Virus record (IMG/VR): IMGVR_UViG_3300027971_000012
Span: 1 to 32,901 of that record
Source: a virus
Reading direction: 5' to 3' (one strand)
DNA: 32,901 nucleotides
In this document: one piece after another, positions 7,178 through 12,881 of the stretch
Layout of the letters: each line of letters opens with the position of its first letter
How positions within the stretch are numbered: position 1 is the first letter of the stretch
Position numbers and translations under genes: made by a program
Notes under the pieces: model-generated
Databases searched by the model: none
Told to the model about the DNA's origin: nothing
Seen by the model: only the letters and a program-made list of their open reading frames with translations

Positions 7178-7205
7178 GTGTTCTTCTCCTTGAGCTTGGC
7201 TTCAA
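7174..7205. repeat. Direct repeat copy A, upstream of dam
   Basis: This copy covers the last codons (EAKLKEKNT-stop) of the gene at 7174-7380 and the dam ribosome site and start. It matches 6727-6758 at 30 of 32 positions. Confidence 0.85.
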
Positions 7206-7380
7206 TTGCTTTTGAAAACGCCATATATTGCATGGAATCATATTTTTTATAGACTTCCCAAATCTCATCATCTGTAAGCCCTACCCATGTGCGTTGTGGG
7301 GCATAGTGATAAGGCTGCCTTTTGATTTTGTTTTCACGCTCGATGCGTTCAAACTCATCATCTTCGTCTGTATGGATCAT
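7174..7380 (-). CDS. Small charged hypothetical protein
   Basis: I prefer the ATG at 7380, preceded by AAGGGAAATT. The ATG at 7401 (adding MWRKREI) overlaps the annealing-gene stop as TAATG and is also possible by coupling. The 68-residue form starts MIHTDEDDEFERIERENKIK, has a central WVGLTDDEIWEVYKKYDS segment and ends with a helix AKLKEKNT. It is acidic at the front and basic at the end. Its 3' end is duplicated beyond dam. Function unknown. Confidence 0.66.
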   Translation of the reverse strand: MIHTDEDDEFERIERENKIKRQPYHYAPQRTWVGLTDDEIWEVYKKYDSMQYMAFSKAIEAKLKEKNT

Positions 7381-7400
7381 AATTTCCCTTTTGCGCCACA

Positions 7401-7955
7401 TTAAAGTTTTGCCTTGGCTTTGTCTTTGGCAGCGATGACTTTCATCTGCCAGGCTTTATCGCCATCACAAGCCGCATAAGCGACTTTATAGGCAATCTTG
7501 AGTTCATCTTGTGTGGTGGCGTTGTCGATGGCCAAGAACAAGTCAATCATGGTGTCAGCCTCAATGGTTGACTCAGGCTCTATAAAAGACGGAAGATCGT
7601 CTCCGTTGTAGATGTACAGACCAAGGCCATGCAAACTAAGTGCTTTGGTCATGCACCGCATAATTGCCGTGTTGACCTGAAAGGCATCAGGGTTTAGGAT
7701 GGCTTTGTTGCGGTGATCCATAACGGGCAACTGGCAAGTCATTGGCTTGTCAAACATGGTAACTGTGACCCAGACCATTGCTGTGCCGTTGATGTCCATG
7801 AAACATTTTTCACCGAACATATTTACTACAAAAGTAGCTTTAGGGTCTGCTTTGAGAGCTTCTGCCCATGCCCAAGCCCATGACAGATAAGTCAGATTGG
7901 CTTTTTTCTCTGTGTGTTCGTTGACGTTTAACGTCAATAAATTAGCGACTGTCAT
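7401..7955 (-). CDS. Rad52-like single-strand annealing protein (DUF1071/Sak-type)
   Basis: The 184 residues begin with a DUF1071-like core: LTYLSWAWAWAEALKADP at about 22-39, FVVNMFGEKCFMDINGTAMV and TMFDKPMTCQLPVMDHRNKA. A basic/Asn-rich stretch follows (FQVNTAIMRCMTKALSLHGL at about 92-111), and then LGLYIYNGDDLP. The family belongs to the Rad52-type annealing proteins of phages, which pair single strands made by an exonuclease such as the YqaJ gene here. The C-terminal 50 residues are a charged helical tail. A 30-residue membrane peptide gene ends directly before the start. Confidence 0.82.
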   Translation of the reverse strand: MTVANLLTLNVNEHTEKKANLTYLSWAWAWAEALKADPKATFVVNMFGEKCFMDINGTAMVWVTVTMFDKPMTCQLPVMDHRNKAILNPDAFQVNTAIMRCMTKALSLHGLGLYIYNGDDLPSFIEPESTIEADTMIDLFLAIDNATTQDELKIAYKVAYAACDGDKAWQMKVIAAKDKAKAKL

Positions 7956-8048
7956 TTAGCCTCTCCAAGCAAGTAAAACACCCCAACCGCCAAAGATGAC
8001 GATGGCCAAAAAGCACTCCACAATGGTTTGAATAATCTTAGATTTCAT
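7956..8048 (-). CDS. 30-residue membrane peptide
   Basis: The frame starts at ATG 8048, overlaps the end of the upstream gene and ends one base before the annealing-protein ATG. It encodes a basic start (MKSKIIQT) and a single hydrophobic helix (IVECFLAIVIFGGWGVLLAW) ending Arg-Gly. It fills the gap between its two neighbours, which otherwise would be 82 bases. No strong ribosome site except GAAAG; translational coupling is likely. Function unknown. Confidence 0.6.
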   Translation of the reverse strand: MKSKIIQTIVECFLAIVIFGGWGVLLAWRG

Positions 8049-8310
8049 TTTGTTCTTTCAGCATACGGGCGTGGTGGGTTTTGACTTCATCCATGATGTA
8101 GTCTGATTGGTCTTTTGGCATATCGTAGGTAATGTCATTACCCTGTTGGTCGTACACAAACACATCGTAAATTTCTGCTGTGTTGTGGTCGTAGGGCAGA
8201 TTGTTTTCTGCTGGGTAGTAGTCGTATCCGACTGTTACTTTGTCAAAACTGTCGCCATCATTGTGTGTGATGAGATCGTTAAAGTGGTATTTGAGTTTGT
8301 AGTCAATCAT
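8038..8310 (-). CDS. Hypothetical acidic protein
   Basis: The 90 residues are rich in Asp, Tyr and Asn (YKLKYHFNDLITHNDGDSFD, then VFVYDQQGNDITYDMPKDQS) and end in a helix with His-His (VKTHHARMLKEQNEI). This suggests a small beta-sheet domain plus a C-terminal helix; no family recognised. AAGGAA lies at a good distance from the start. The adjacent 5' stem-loop with a UUCG tetraloop is on the same strand. Confidence 0.7.
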   Translation of the reverse strand: MIDYKLKYHFNDLITHNDGDSFDKVTVGYDYYPAENNLPYDHNTAEIYDVFVYDQQGNDITYDMPKDQSDYIMDEVKTHHARMLKEQNEI

Positions 8311-8323
8311 GGTGTTTCCTTAA

Positions 8324-8337
8324 AGGGCCGAAGCCCT
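8324..8337 (-). promoter_or_regulatory. UUCG-capped intercistronic hairpin
   Basis: Read on the minus strand the sequence is AGGGC-TTCG-GCCCT, a 5-bp stem closed by C(UUCG)G, one of the most stable RNA tetraloops. TTTAAGG follows. It sits between the first and second genes of the leftward unit. It may be an RNA stabiliser, processing site or weak terminator. Confidence 0.5.
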
Positions 8338-8342
8338 ATTAA

Positions 8343-8531
8343 TTAAGAATATGACAAGCCCTCAGTCTCCAAAACTTCAGCCAAAGCTGGTGCAGCAGAC
8401 TTAGGAAGATTGACAGAAACACAACCATCAGCAATGCGCTGAGATAAAAATTGCTTGGCAGCAATTGTGTTGGCAACTACTGTAATTTCAGTAGCGTTGA
8501 AGTCTGCGGGAGAGAAAGTGAAATCGGTCAT
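8343..8531 (-). CDS. First gene of the leftward unit, hypothetical
   Basis: The 62 residues start MTDFTFSPADFNATEITVVA and contain a helix (IAAKQFLSQRIADG) and strand-rich section (CVSVNLPKSAAPALAEVLE). The ribosome site AGGAGG at 8536-8541 is the strongest in this unit, so expression should be high. It is the first product of the leftward promoter and might be regulatory or anti-host. I recognise no family. Confidence 0.7.
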   Translation of the reverse strand: MTDFTFSPADFNATEITVVANTIAAKQFLSQRIADGCVSVNLPKSAAPALAEVLETEGLSYS

Positions 8532-8541
8532 AAGACCTCCT

Positions 8542-8574
8542 AAAAAGACCCCATGCGATTTGCTAGGGCATGGG
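8542..8574 (-). terminator. Attenuator-like hairpin in the leftward leader
   Basis: On the minus strand CCCATGC (8574-8568) and GCATGGG (8556-8550) form a 7-bp stem with an 11-base loop. They are followed by GTCTTTTTA, then the ribosome site. It lies between the presumed transcription start (about 8571) and the first gene. This is the shape of an intrinsic terminator or attenuator, although so close to the start it may simply be a leader stem. Confidence 0.48.
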
Positions 8575-8577
8575 TTT

Positions 8578-8605
8578 ATTGTATATCAAACTAAACACAT
8601 AGCAA
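8578..8605 (-). promoter_or_regulatory. Leftward sigma70-like promoter
   Basis: On the minus strand TTGCTA (8605-8600) and TACAAT (8583-8578) are separated by 16 bases and match the -35 and -10 consensus at 4 and 5 of 6 positions. Transcription would start near 8571 and drive the recombination genes. Confidence 0.6.
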
Positions 8606-8614
8606 GGTTTTTTT

Positions 8615-8632
8615 ATTAGGACTTTCCCTAAT
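8615..8632. promoter_or_regulatory. Candidate operator 1, inverted repeat
   Basis: ATTAGG and CCTAAT are perfect 6-base arms separated by ACTTTC. The dyad lies between the divergent promoters, just upstream of the leftward -35, and next to the Cro-like gene. A likely repressor site; the binding protein is inferred. Confidence 0.5.
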
Positions 8633-8643
8633 GTGGCTTTTTT

Positions 8644-8668
8644 GCAAATTACGTTTTGTTTATTTTGC
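8644..8668. promoter_or_regulatory. Candidate operator 2, imperfect dyad
   Basis: GCAAATTA (8644-8651) and TATTTTGC (8661-8668) are inverted repeats at 7 of 8 positions with nine bases between. The dyad covers the -35 region of the rightward promoter, a position where a bound repressor would block transcription. Its arms differ from those of operator 1. Confidence 0.35.
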
Positions 8669-8674
8669 TATACT
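8669..8674 (+). promoter_or_regulatory. -10 element of the rightward early promoter
   Basis: TATACT (5 of 6 matches to TATAAT) ends seven bases before the ATG of the Cro-like gene. The start of transcription would fall on or next to that ATG. No good -35 is seen at the right distance, as in activator-dependent or weak repressor promoters. Confidence 0.45.
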
Positions 8675-8680
8675 GATTGC

Positions 8681-8836
8681 ATGGACAAACAAAAAGCTAT
8701 CACATTGGCTGGCTCACAGAGTGAGCTTGCAAGAATATTGGGCATCACCAGGGCAGCGGTACACAATTGGAAAACCATCCCAACGGGGCGGCTTTATCAA
8801 TTGATGGTATTGAAACCTGATTGGTTTATCGAGTAA
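8681..8836 (+). CDS. Cro/YdaS-like HTH repressor
   Basis: The ATG at 8681 is preferred: the 51 residues from there form a complete small HTH domain (helix AITLAGSQSELARILGIT, recognition helix RAAVHNWKTIP). The frame upstream to 8633 reads through the -10 region and lacks a ribosome site. No ribosome site is seen before 8681 either, which fits a leaderless mRNA. It resembles Cro- or YdaS-type proteins that bind their own divergent promoter region. It probably controls the switch between the leftward and rightward units. I see no matching CI repressor. Confidence 0.78.
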   Translation: MDKQKAITLAGSQSELARILGITRAAVHNWKTIPTGRLYQLMVLKPDWFIE

Positions 8837-8887
8837 GATTGTTTGAAACACGGCTAGGTGAGGAGTAATTACCCCACCGAAAAGCGC

Positions 8888-8929
8888 ACTCCCCGCCTGC
8901 CGCAGTTTCTTTTTGGGAGTTTGCGGAGT
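8888..8929 (+). promoter_or_regulatory. Structured leader of the GIY-YIG gene
   Basis: Two interleaved inverted repeats are present: ACTCCC (8888-8893) with GGGAGT (8915-8920), and CCGCA (8900-8904) with TGCGG (8922-8926). The order fits a pseudoknot. The second arm overlaps the GGAG ribosome site (8925-8928), and a second GGAGT at 8925-8929 could compete for ACTCC. Translational control is inferred. Confidence 0.42.
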
Positions 8930-8933
8930 TGCT

Positions 8934-9275
8934 ATGAGCAAATGGAAAAAGTTTGGGTTATACCCAAATAAATCAACCTTGCCCAATCGGGCTTGCGTTT
9001 ATGCTGTTTACTTTGATGATTTACTTGTTTACATAGGTCAATCATCAAGTTTAAGTAACAGATTTAGTGGTCATGCTTTTAGATATGGATATGCAAAAAA
9101 TATTCATACGCCTTGGGCTGACATTTCAAGCGATACCAAAATTGACATTAAAGCAAAATTTTCTGAGAAATTGGGAGATTGGGCTATGTGGGAAATTCGT
9201 TTGATACGCAAATTAAAACCATGTTTTAACAGACACCATAGAAATAAAAGACCAGAGGTTAATTATGAAAATTAA
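8934..9275 (+). CDS. GIY-YIG nuclease-domain protein
   Basis: The ATG at 8934 follows GGAG; the TTG at 8913 further upstream is less likely. The 113 residues show the GIY-YIG core: CVYAVYFDDLLVYIGQSSSL at about 21-40 (GIY as VYAVY, YIG as VYIG), NRFSGH with the catalytic-type Arg, and a late Glu and Asn (WEIRLIRKLKPCFNRHH). The basic C-terminus suggests nucleic acid binding. It may be a homing-like or repair endonuclease. It overlaps the next gene by 11 bases. Confidence 0.82.
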   Translation: MSKWKKFGLYPNKSTLPNRACVYAVYFDDLLVYIGQSSSLSNRFSGHAFRYGYAKNIHTPWADISSDTKIDIKAKFSEKLGDWAMWEIRLIRKLKPCFNRHHRNKRPEVNYEN

Positions 9276-9987
9276 GAACTGGGCAAAGTTTCAGCATTTT
9301 AAAGACAGGCGACCACCTTGGGTAAAGCTATATCGTGACATTTTGGATGATCTTGAATGGCATGAATTAGACCCTTTGGCTGCAAAAGTCTTGGTTATGC
9401 TTTGGTTAATTGCCAGCGAAGATGAAGGTCGTATTCCTGACACTAAAACTCTTGCTTTTCGACTTAGATTGCCAGAAGTTAAAACTAAAGAAATCATTAT
9501 CAAGTTGTCTCATTGGTTGTGTCAAGATGATATCAGTGTGATATCAGAAAAATATCAATTTGATAGTACAGAGACAGAGACAGAGACAGAGAAAGAGAAA
9601 AAGAAAGAGACAGAATGTAATAGTCCACCTGGCGGTGAACTTGACGATCCTAAAATTCCAAAATGTGAACATCAGTCGGTCATTGATATGTATCACAAGT
9701 ATCTACCCACCCTGCGAAAGGTCGAAGTTTGGAATACTGCCAGACAGGGCTATCTTAGACAGCGTTGGCGTGAAGTGGCTATAGAGCTGTCAAAGGAAAA
9801 GGATATTGTGGCTGCCGACATCCTGACTTGGTTTGGCGACTTCTTTCAGCACATCGGTACATCTAAGTTTTTGACAGGCAAGGTCAACAGTAAGGATGGT
9901 CGGGCATTTACTGCGGATTTAGAGTGGATTTTGAAACCAAGCAATTTTGCAAAAATCGTAGAGGGAAAATATCATGGCGCTAACTAA
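9265..9987 (+). CDS. Replication-initiator-like protein
   Basis: The 240 residues have an N-terminal winged-helix-like domain (about 1-95, with WVKLYRDILDDLEWHELDPL and MLWLIASEDEGRIPDTKTLA). A 16-residue Thr/Glu/Lys linker follows, and then a C-terminal domain with RWREVAIELS, ILTWFGDFFQ and NSKDGRAFTADLEWILKPSN. The last is typical of phage replication proteins of the O/DnaD-like kind, in which a wH domain binds the origin and the C-terminus recruits helicase loader. Role assigned from this pattern and position in the early unit. No origin iterons are visible inside. Confidence 0.68.
   Translation: MKIKNWAKFQHFKDRRPPWVKLYRDILDDLEWHELDPLAAKVLVMLWLIASEDEGRIPDTKTLAFRLRLPEVKTKEIIIKLSHWLCQDDISVISEKYQFDSTETETETEKEKKKETECNSPPGGELDDPKIPKCEHQSVIDMYHKYLPTLRKVEVWNTARQGYLRQRWREVAIELSKEKDIVAADILTWFGDFFQHIGTSKFLTGKVNSKDGRAFTADLEWILKPSNFAKIVEGKYHGAN
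9568..9615 (+). repeat. Hexamer microsatellite inside the replication gene
   Basis: Four perfect ACAGAG units (9568-9591) are followed by four drifted units to 9615. They encode the Thr-Glu/Lys-Glu linker. Because the unit is six bases, copy changes keep the frame and only alter linker length. Confidence 0.85.
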
Positions 9988-10198
9988 TTTCAAGAATCAT
10001 CAAGTTGAATCTACTTTTGACACAAACCTTTGCTCTGTGCCTGGTTGCACAAGCTGGTGGTCAGTCAAGATCGACAAGCCTAAATGCTCATTCCATCAAT
10101 GGCACTCTGATGCAAAACCTAGAGCCGCCAAGTTGCCTGAGTTAAAAGTAAAGACTGTGGCGCAATGGTATGACGATAAAGAGAAGGATATATTTTGA
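9974..10198 (+). CDS. Small zinc-finger-like protein
   Basis: The 74 residues contain Cys20-x4-Cys25 and Cys38-x2-His41 (LCSVPGCTSWW, then KCSFHQWH), a pattern fitting a small zinc site. The C-terminus has LPELKVKTVAQWYDDKEKD. It overlaps the replication gene by 14 bases. It may be a DNA-binding partner of that protein; family not recognised. Confidence 0.65.
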   Translation: MALTNFKNHQVESTFDTNLCSVPGCTSWWSVKIDKPKCSFHQWHSDAKPRAAKLPELKVKTVAQWYDDKEKDIF

Positions 10199-10225
10199 AC
10201 AACTACATTTGGAACACCAAAGAAA

Positions 10226-10441
10226 ATGACACCCGAAGAATTGGAACACTTCAAGGACTGCGAAGCCCAAGAGTGGCTCAGACGCTACCAAGCCAAGAAA
10301 TTGACGATTGGCTCAAAGAAAGCGTTAAGTTGGTGGCAGGGTGTGTTAGGGGACTTGGAACAAATCAGAGGCGTGTACGCCACTTTGGATTTGAGACAAC
10401 GCATGAACAGGATTCAAAATGAGACGAGCCGCAAGAGTTGA
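10226..10441 (+). CDS. Small helical hypothetical protein
   Basis: The 71 residues start MTPEELEHFKDCEAQEWLRR and are mostly charged helix (SKKALSWWQGVLGDLEQIRG). The alternative frame starting TTG at 10195 overlaps it over most of its length and is less convincing. The end overlaps the VRR-type nuclease gene. Function unknown. Confidence 0.62.
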   Translation: MTPEELEHFKDCEAQEWLRRYQAKKLTIGSKKALSWWQGVLGDLEQIRGVYATLDLRQRMNRIQNETSRKS

Positions 10442-10685
10442 CGCAAATGCGATACAAGTAGTCTCTGCATTACGAGCCGCTGGCGCTTATGTGTGGATTA
10501 TTGGCTTACCCGTTGACCTTTTGGTTGGATATAAGGGACACACATTCCTTATGGAGATCAAAGATGGCCCTAAAAAGCGTTTAACAAAGCTACAAGCCGA
10601 CTTTTTTGAAAATTGGTCAGGTAGTACTTTATGCCGTGTTGACGGCCCTGAAGCGGCTTTAAGAATGATTGAGGTAGTCAAATGA
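10419..10685 (+). CDS. VRR-NUC-like PD-(D/E)xK nuclease
   Basis: The 88 residues match the compact VRR-NUC fold: VDANAIQVVSALRAAGAYVW helix, PVDLLVGYKGHTFLMEIKDG with the conserved Asp33 then Glu46-x-Lys48, and a closing helix LTKLQADFFENW. Related enzymes resolve or cleave branched DNA. Its start overlaps the upstream gene by 23 bases and its stop overlaps the PAPS-reductase-like start (ATGA). Confidence 0.8.
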   Translation: MRRAARVDANAIQVVSALRAAGAYVWIIGLPVDLLVGYKGHTFLMEIKDGPKKRLTKLQADFFENWSGSTLCRVDGPEAALRMIEVVK

Positions 10686-11407
10686 GAATCGTATGTTGGT
10701 TTTCCTGTGGTGCGGCTAGTGCTGTGGCAACAAAACTGGCAATAGCCGATAACGCAGGCAAGTTGCCTTTAGTCATTGCTTACACCGAAGTCAAAGAAGA
10801 ACATCCCGACAACAAGCGTTTTCTTAAAGATTGTGAACAATGGTTTGGTCAAGAAATACAAATCTTAGGGAATGACTTTTACGATAGGTCAATTTATCGA
10901 GTATTTGAGAAGAATTACATTCGCACACCCAAGGGCGCACCATGCACCAGGGCTTTGAAAAAGCAGATTAGAGAGCGCTTTGAACAGCCTACCGATAGGC
11001 AAGTCTTTGGTTATACGGCTGAAGAACAGGCACGACTAGACCGATTTATTGATGTCAACAATGACGTAAACATTTGGACACCATTGATTGACAAGGGTTT
11101 AAGCAAAGAAGATTGCTTAGGTATGCTTGAAAATGCCAACATCGAATTGCCTGAGATGTACCGACTTGGGTATCACAACAACAATTGCATTGGTTGCGTA
11201 AAAGGCGGGATGGGTTATTGGAACAAGATAAAAGTAGATTTTCCTGAACATTTTGATCGCATGGCTAAGTTAGAAAGGTTTAAAAGCCAAACTATCTTTA
11301 AAGACAGATATTTAGACGAATTAAAACCAACAGACGGCAATTACCCTGAAGAACAACATATTGAGTGTTCTATTTTCTGTCAACTTGCAGAGGAAGAATA
11401 CAAATGA
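10682..11407 (+). CDS. PAPS-reductase-like PP-loop protein
   Basis: The 241 residues contain a PP-loop variant FSCGAASAVA (about 7-16) in place of the usual SGGxDS. They also contain APCTRALKKQIRERF at 87-101, and cysteines at C169 and C172 (CIGC) plus C229 and C233 that could bind a metal or Fe-S cluster. The fold is that of the PAPS reductase/ATP-pyrophosphatase superfamily, which includes thionucleotide and DNA-phosphorothioation enzymes. Phage members of this type are common but their reaction is not established to me. Flanked by a nuclease and NinB in overlapping order. Confidence 0.78.
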   Translation: MRIVCWFSCGAASAVATKLAIADNAGKLPLVIAYTEVKEEHPDNKRFLKDCEQWFGQEIQILGNDFYDRSIYRVFEKNYIRTPKGAPCTRALKKQIRERFEQPTDRQVFGYTAEEQARLDRFIDVNNDVNIWTPLIDKGLSKEDCLGMLENANIELPEMYRLGYHNNNCIGCVKGGMGYWNKIKVDFPEHFDRMAKLERFKSQTIFKDRYLDELKPTDGNYPEEQHIECSIFCQLAEEEYK

Positions 11408-11805
11408 TTATTCGTTTAAATAACCCTCAACAAGCCCATGTAGCTTTAAAAGACTTATGGGTAAAGATTAAAGAAAACTTACAAGCGGGTCAAGAGTTGC
11501 GTTTGGAGGTTAAAAAAGCCACTCGCAGCACAGACCAAAATGATATGTTTCACGCCCTGATTGACAAAATTTACAAAGAAATGAAAGCGGTTGGCTCTGA
11601 ATGGTCAGCAGATGATTGGAAAAGATTACTAATTGATGCTTGGGCAAACGAAACCAACCGCAAGATCGGCAAGATTACCCCAAGCCTAGACGGGCAAAGG
11701 GTTGTGCAGCTTGGCCTACAAAGCCACAAATTTACAAAAGAGGAAAGCTCGGAGTTCATTGAATGGCTCTTGGCTTGGATGGCAAACAAGGGAATACAAG
11801 AATGA
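11404..11805 (+). CDS. ninB: NinB-like recombination protein
   Basis: The ATG at 11404 (overlapping the upstream stop) gives 133 residues; the longer frame from 11365 lies within the previous gene. It has NinB-family features: LEVKKATRSTDQNDMFHALI at about 37-56, SADDWKRLLIDAWANE at about 72-87 and LGLQSHKFTKEESSEFIEWL near the C-terminus. NinB in lambda (Orf) binds SSB-coated single strands and helps recombination. It fits the nearby nucleases and SSB-like protein. Confidence 0.8.
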   Translation: MIIRLNNPQQAHVALKDLWVKIKENLQAGQELRLEVKKATRSTDQNDMFHALIDKIYKEMKAVGSEWSADDWKRLLIDAWANETNRKIGKITPSLDGQRVVQLGLQSHKFTKEESSEFIEWLLAWMANKGIQE

Positions 11806-12431
11806 GTTACATAATCGCATCGTTACCGCCCATGAAATGCTTTGTGAAGCGTGAGTTTCTATACAATGACCACAAGGGGCATGGCGAACTAGAACCCGCA
11901 ATATGGGTCAGCCTTAAAGCATTGCGAGGCCAGGTGTTTCGGATTGAATCACTACTGCCGAACTATGGCGCTTTGTACGACAAACTGCCCATACACGCAT
12001 ATGTTTGGCACGAGGAAGCGGGAAATCTTCCCATCGATACCCTACAGTTATGGGATTGCATGGGGTACAAATTTACCATTCTTGAGAAGATTGGCTTGCG
12101 TAACTTAGGCGTAAAGTTCTTAGGAAAAGATAAAGAGTGGCACTTTGGCCGCTATTTGTTTACCGTTGACTTTTGTGCGGAAGGTATGGAAGTGGACACG
12201 GGCTTTACAGAACAGGCCGAAGAACACAAAAGTTTTAATTTTATTGCATTAGACAATGGGCAGTTTGCCTGTCAACCGAATAACAGATGCTTGTGGTATG
12301 ACCAAAGCCTTATTCCAAGCGAGACAAAATTCCCCGACTTTCAGGCTGCCAAAAGATTATGGACAGTTGACGGCACACGCAAATGGTCAGCGGGTGATGA
12401 TTGGTTTTATGACATAAAGGAAAACGTATGA
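11802..12431 (+). CDS. Hypothetical protein of the early unit
   Basis: The ATG at 11802 overlaps the NinB stop. The 209 residues begin MSYIIASLPPMKCFVKREFL and contain two conserved-looking blocks: WVSLKALRGQVFRIESLLPN and NYGALYDKLPIHAYVWHE near the front, and FNFIALDNGQFACQPNNRCL near the end. Five cysteines are spread along the protein. I recognise it as a type often found in phage early regions but cannot name a domain or role. Confidence 0.7.
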   Translation: MSYIIASLPPMKCFVKREFLYNDHKGHGELEPAIWVSLKALRGQVFRIESLLPNYGALYDKLPIHAYVWHEEAGNLPIDTLQLWDCMGYKFTILEKIGLRNLGVKFLGKDKEWHFGRYLFTVDFCAEGMEVDTGFTEQAEEHKSFNFIALDNGQFACQPNNRCLWYDQSLIPSETKFPDFQAAKRLWTVDGTRKWSAGDDWFYDIKENV

Positions 12432-12658
12432 TGTGTCCTCGCTGTAGTTCAGAAAACCTCAAAGTCTTAGACACTAGATCCACTAACGAATACATCACTC
12501 GTAGGAGAATGTGTTTGAATGGCCACAAATTTTTAACCAAAGAATATGCAATACCCGAAGCACAAGTACGTGAGAAGCCAGAAACTCCTCAAGTTAGTAG
12601 CACAACTCTGCTGTCAAAGCTGTGGCATGGACAATGGCGTTCAGGCGGCTCACAGTAA
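12428..12658 (+). CDS. NrdR-like zinc ribbon protein
   Basis: The 76 residues start MMCPRCSSENLKVLDTRS, a CxxC zinc ribbon. Arg-Arg-Arg-x-Cys29 and His33 complete it in a way that recalls the NrdR N-terminal zinc ribbon (CPxC...RRRxC). Beyond residue 40 the sequence is low in structure. Bases 12546-12658 are shared out of frame with the HNH gene that follows, exactly where the ribbon domain ends. It may be a small DNA-binding regulator or the front half of a two-part nuclease. Confidence 0.68.
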   Translation: MMCPRCSSENLKVLDTRSTNEYITRRRMCLNGHKFLTKEYAIPEAQVREKPETPQVSSTTLLSKLWHGQWRSGGSQ

Positions 12659-12878
12659 TTGGGGCGGTGGTAAGGGGCGAGGAATTAAGGCCGATGACAA
12701 CTTGGTCGCTGCCCTTTGCCTGAAGTGTCATTATGAGATTGACCAAGGCAAGGACATGACCAAGGAAGAACGTCAAAAGAAATGGGCAGAGGCTCATATT
12801 GGGACAGTTTTAACTCTTTGTAATCAGGGAAAATGGCCTATTGATGTCCCATTGCCTTTTACTGTAGAATATGAATAG
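12546..12878 (+). CDS. HNH-type nuclease-like protein
   Basis: The 110 residues have an HNH pattern: CCQSCGMDNGVQAAHSN with Cys pair and His35, GIKADDNLVAALCLKCHYEI with Asn52 and CxxCH, then a helical tail. It resembles DUF1364-like phage proteins (nuclease or recombination protein of NinG type). No start other than ATG 12546 fits. Its initial 113 bases overlap the zinc-ribbon frame. It is the last gene before the early terminator. Confidence 0.74.
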   Translation: MQYPKHKYVRSQKLLKLVAQLCCQSCGMDNGVQAAHSNWGGGKGRGIKADDNLVAALCLKCHYEIDQGKDMTKEERQKKWAEAHIGTVLTLCNQGKWPIDVPLPFTVEYE

Positions 12879-12881
12879 CAG

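Noticed and set aside
10195-10422. Frame starting TTG at 10195
   Set aside because: It overlaps the better-supported frame 10226-10441 almost fully, begins with a rare start with no good ribosome site, and has no recognisable features.
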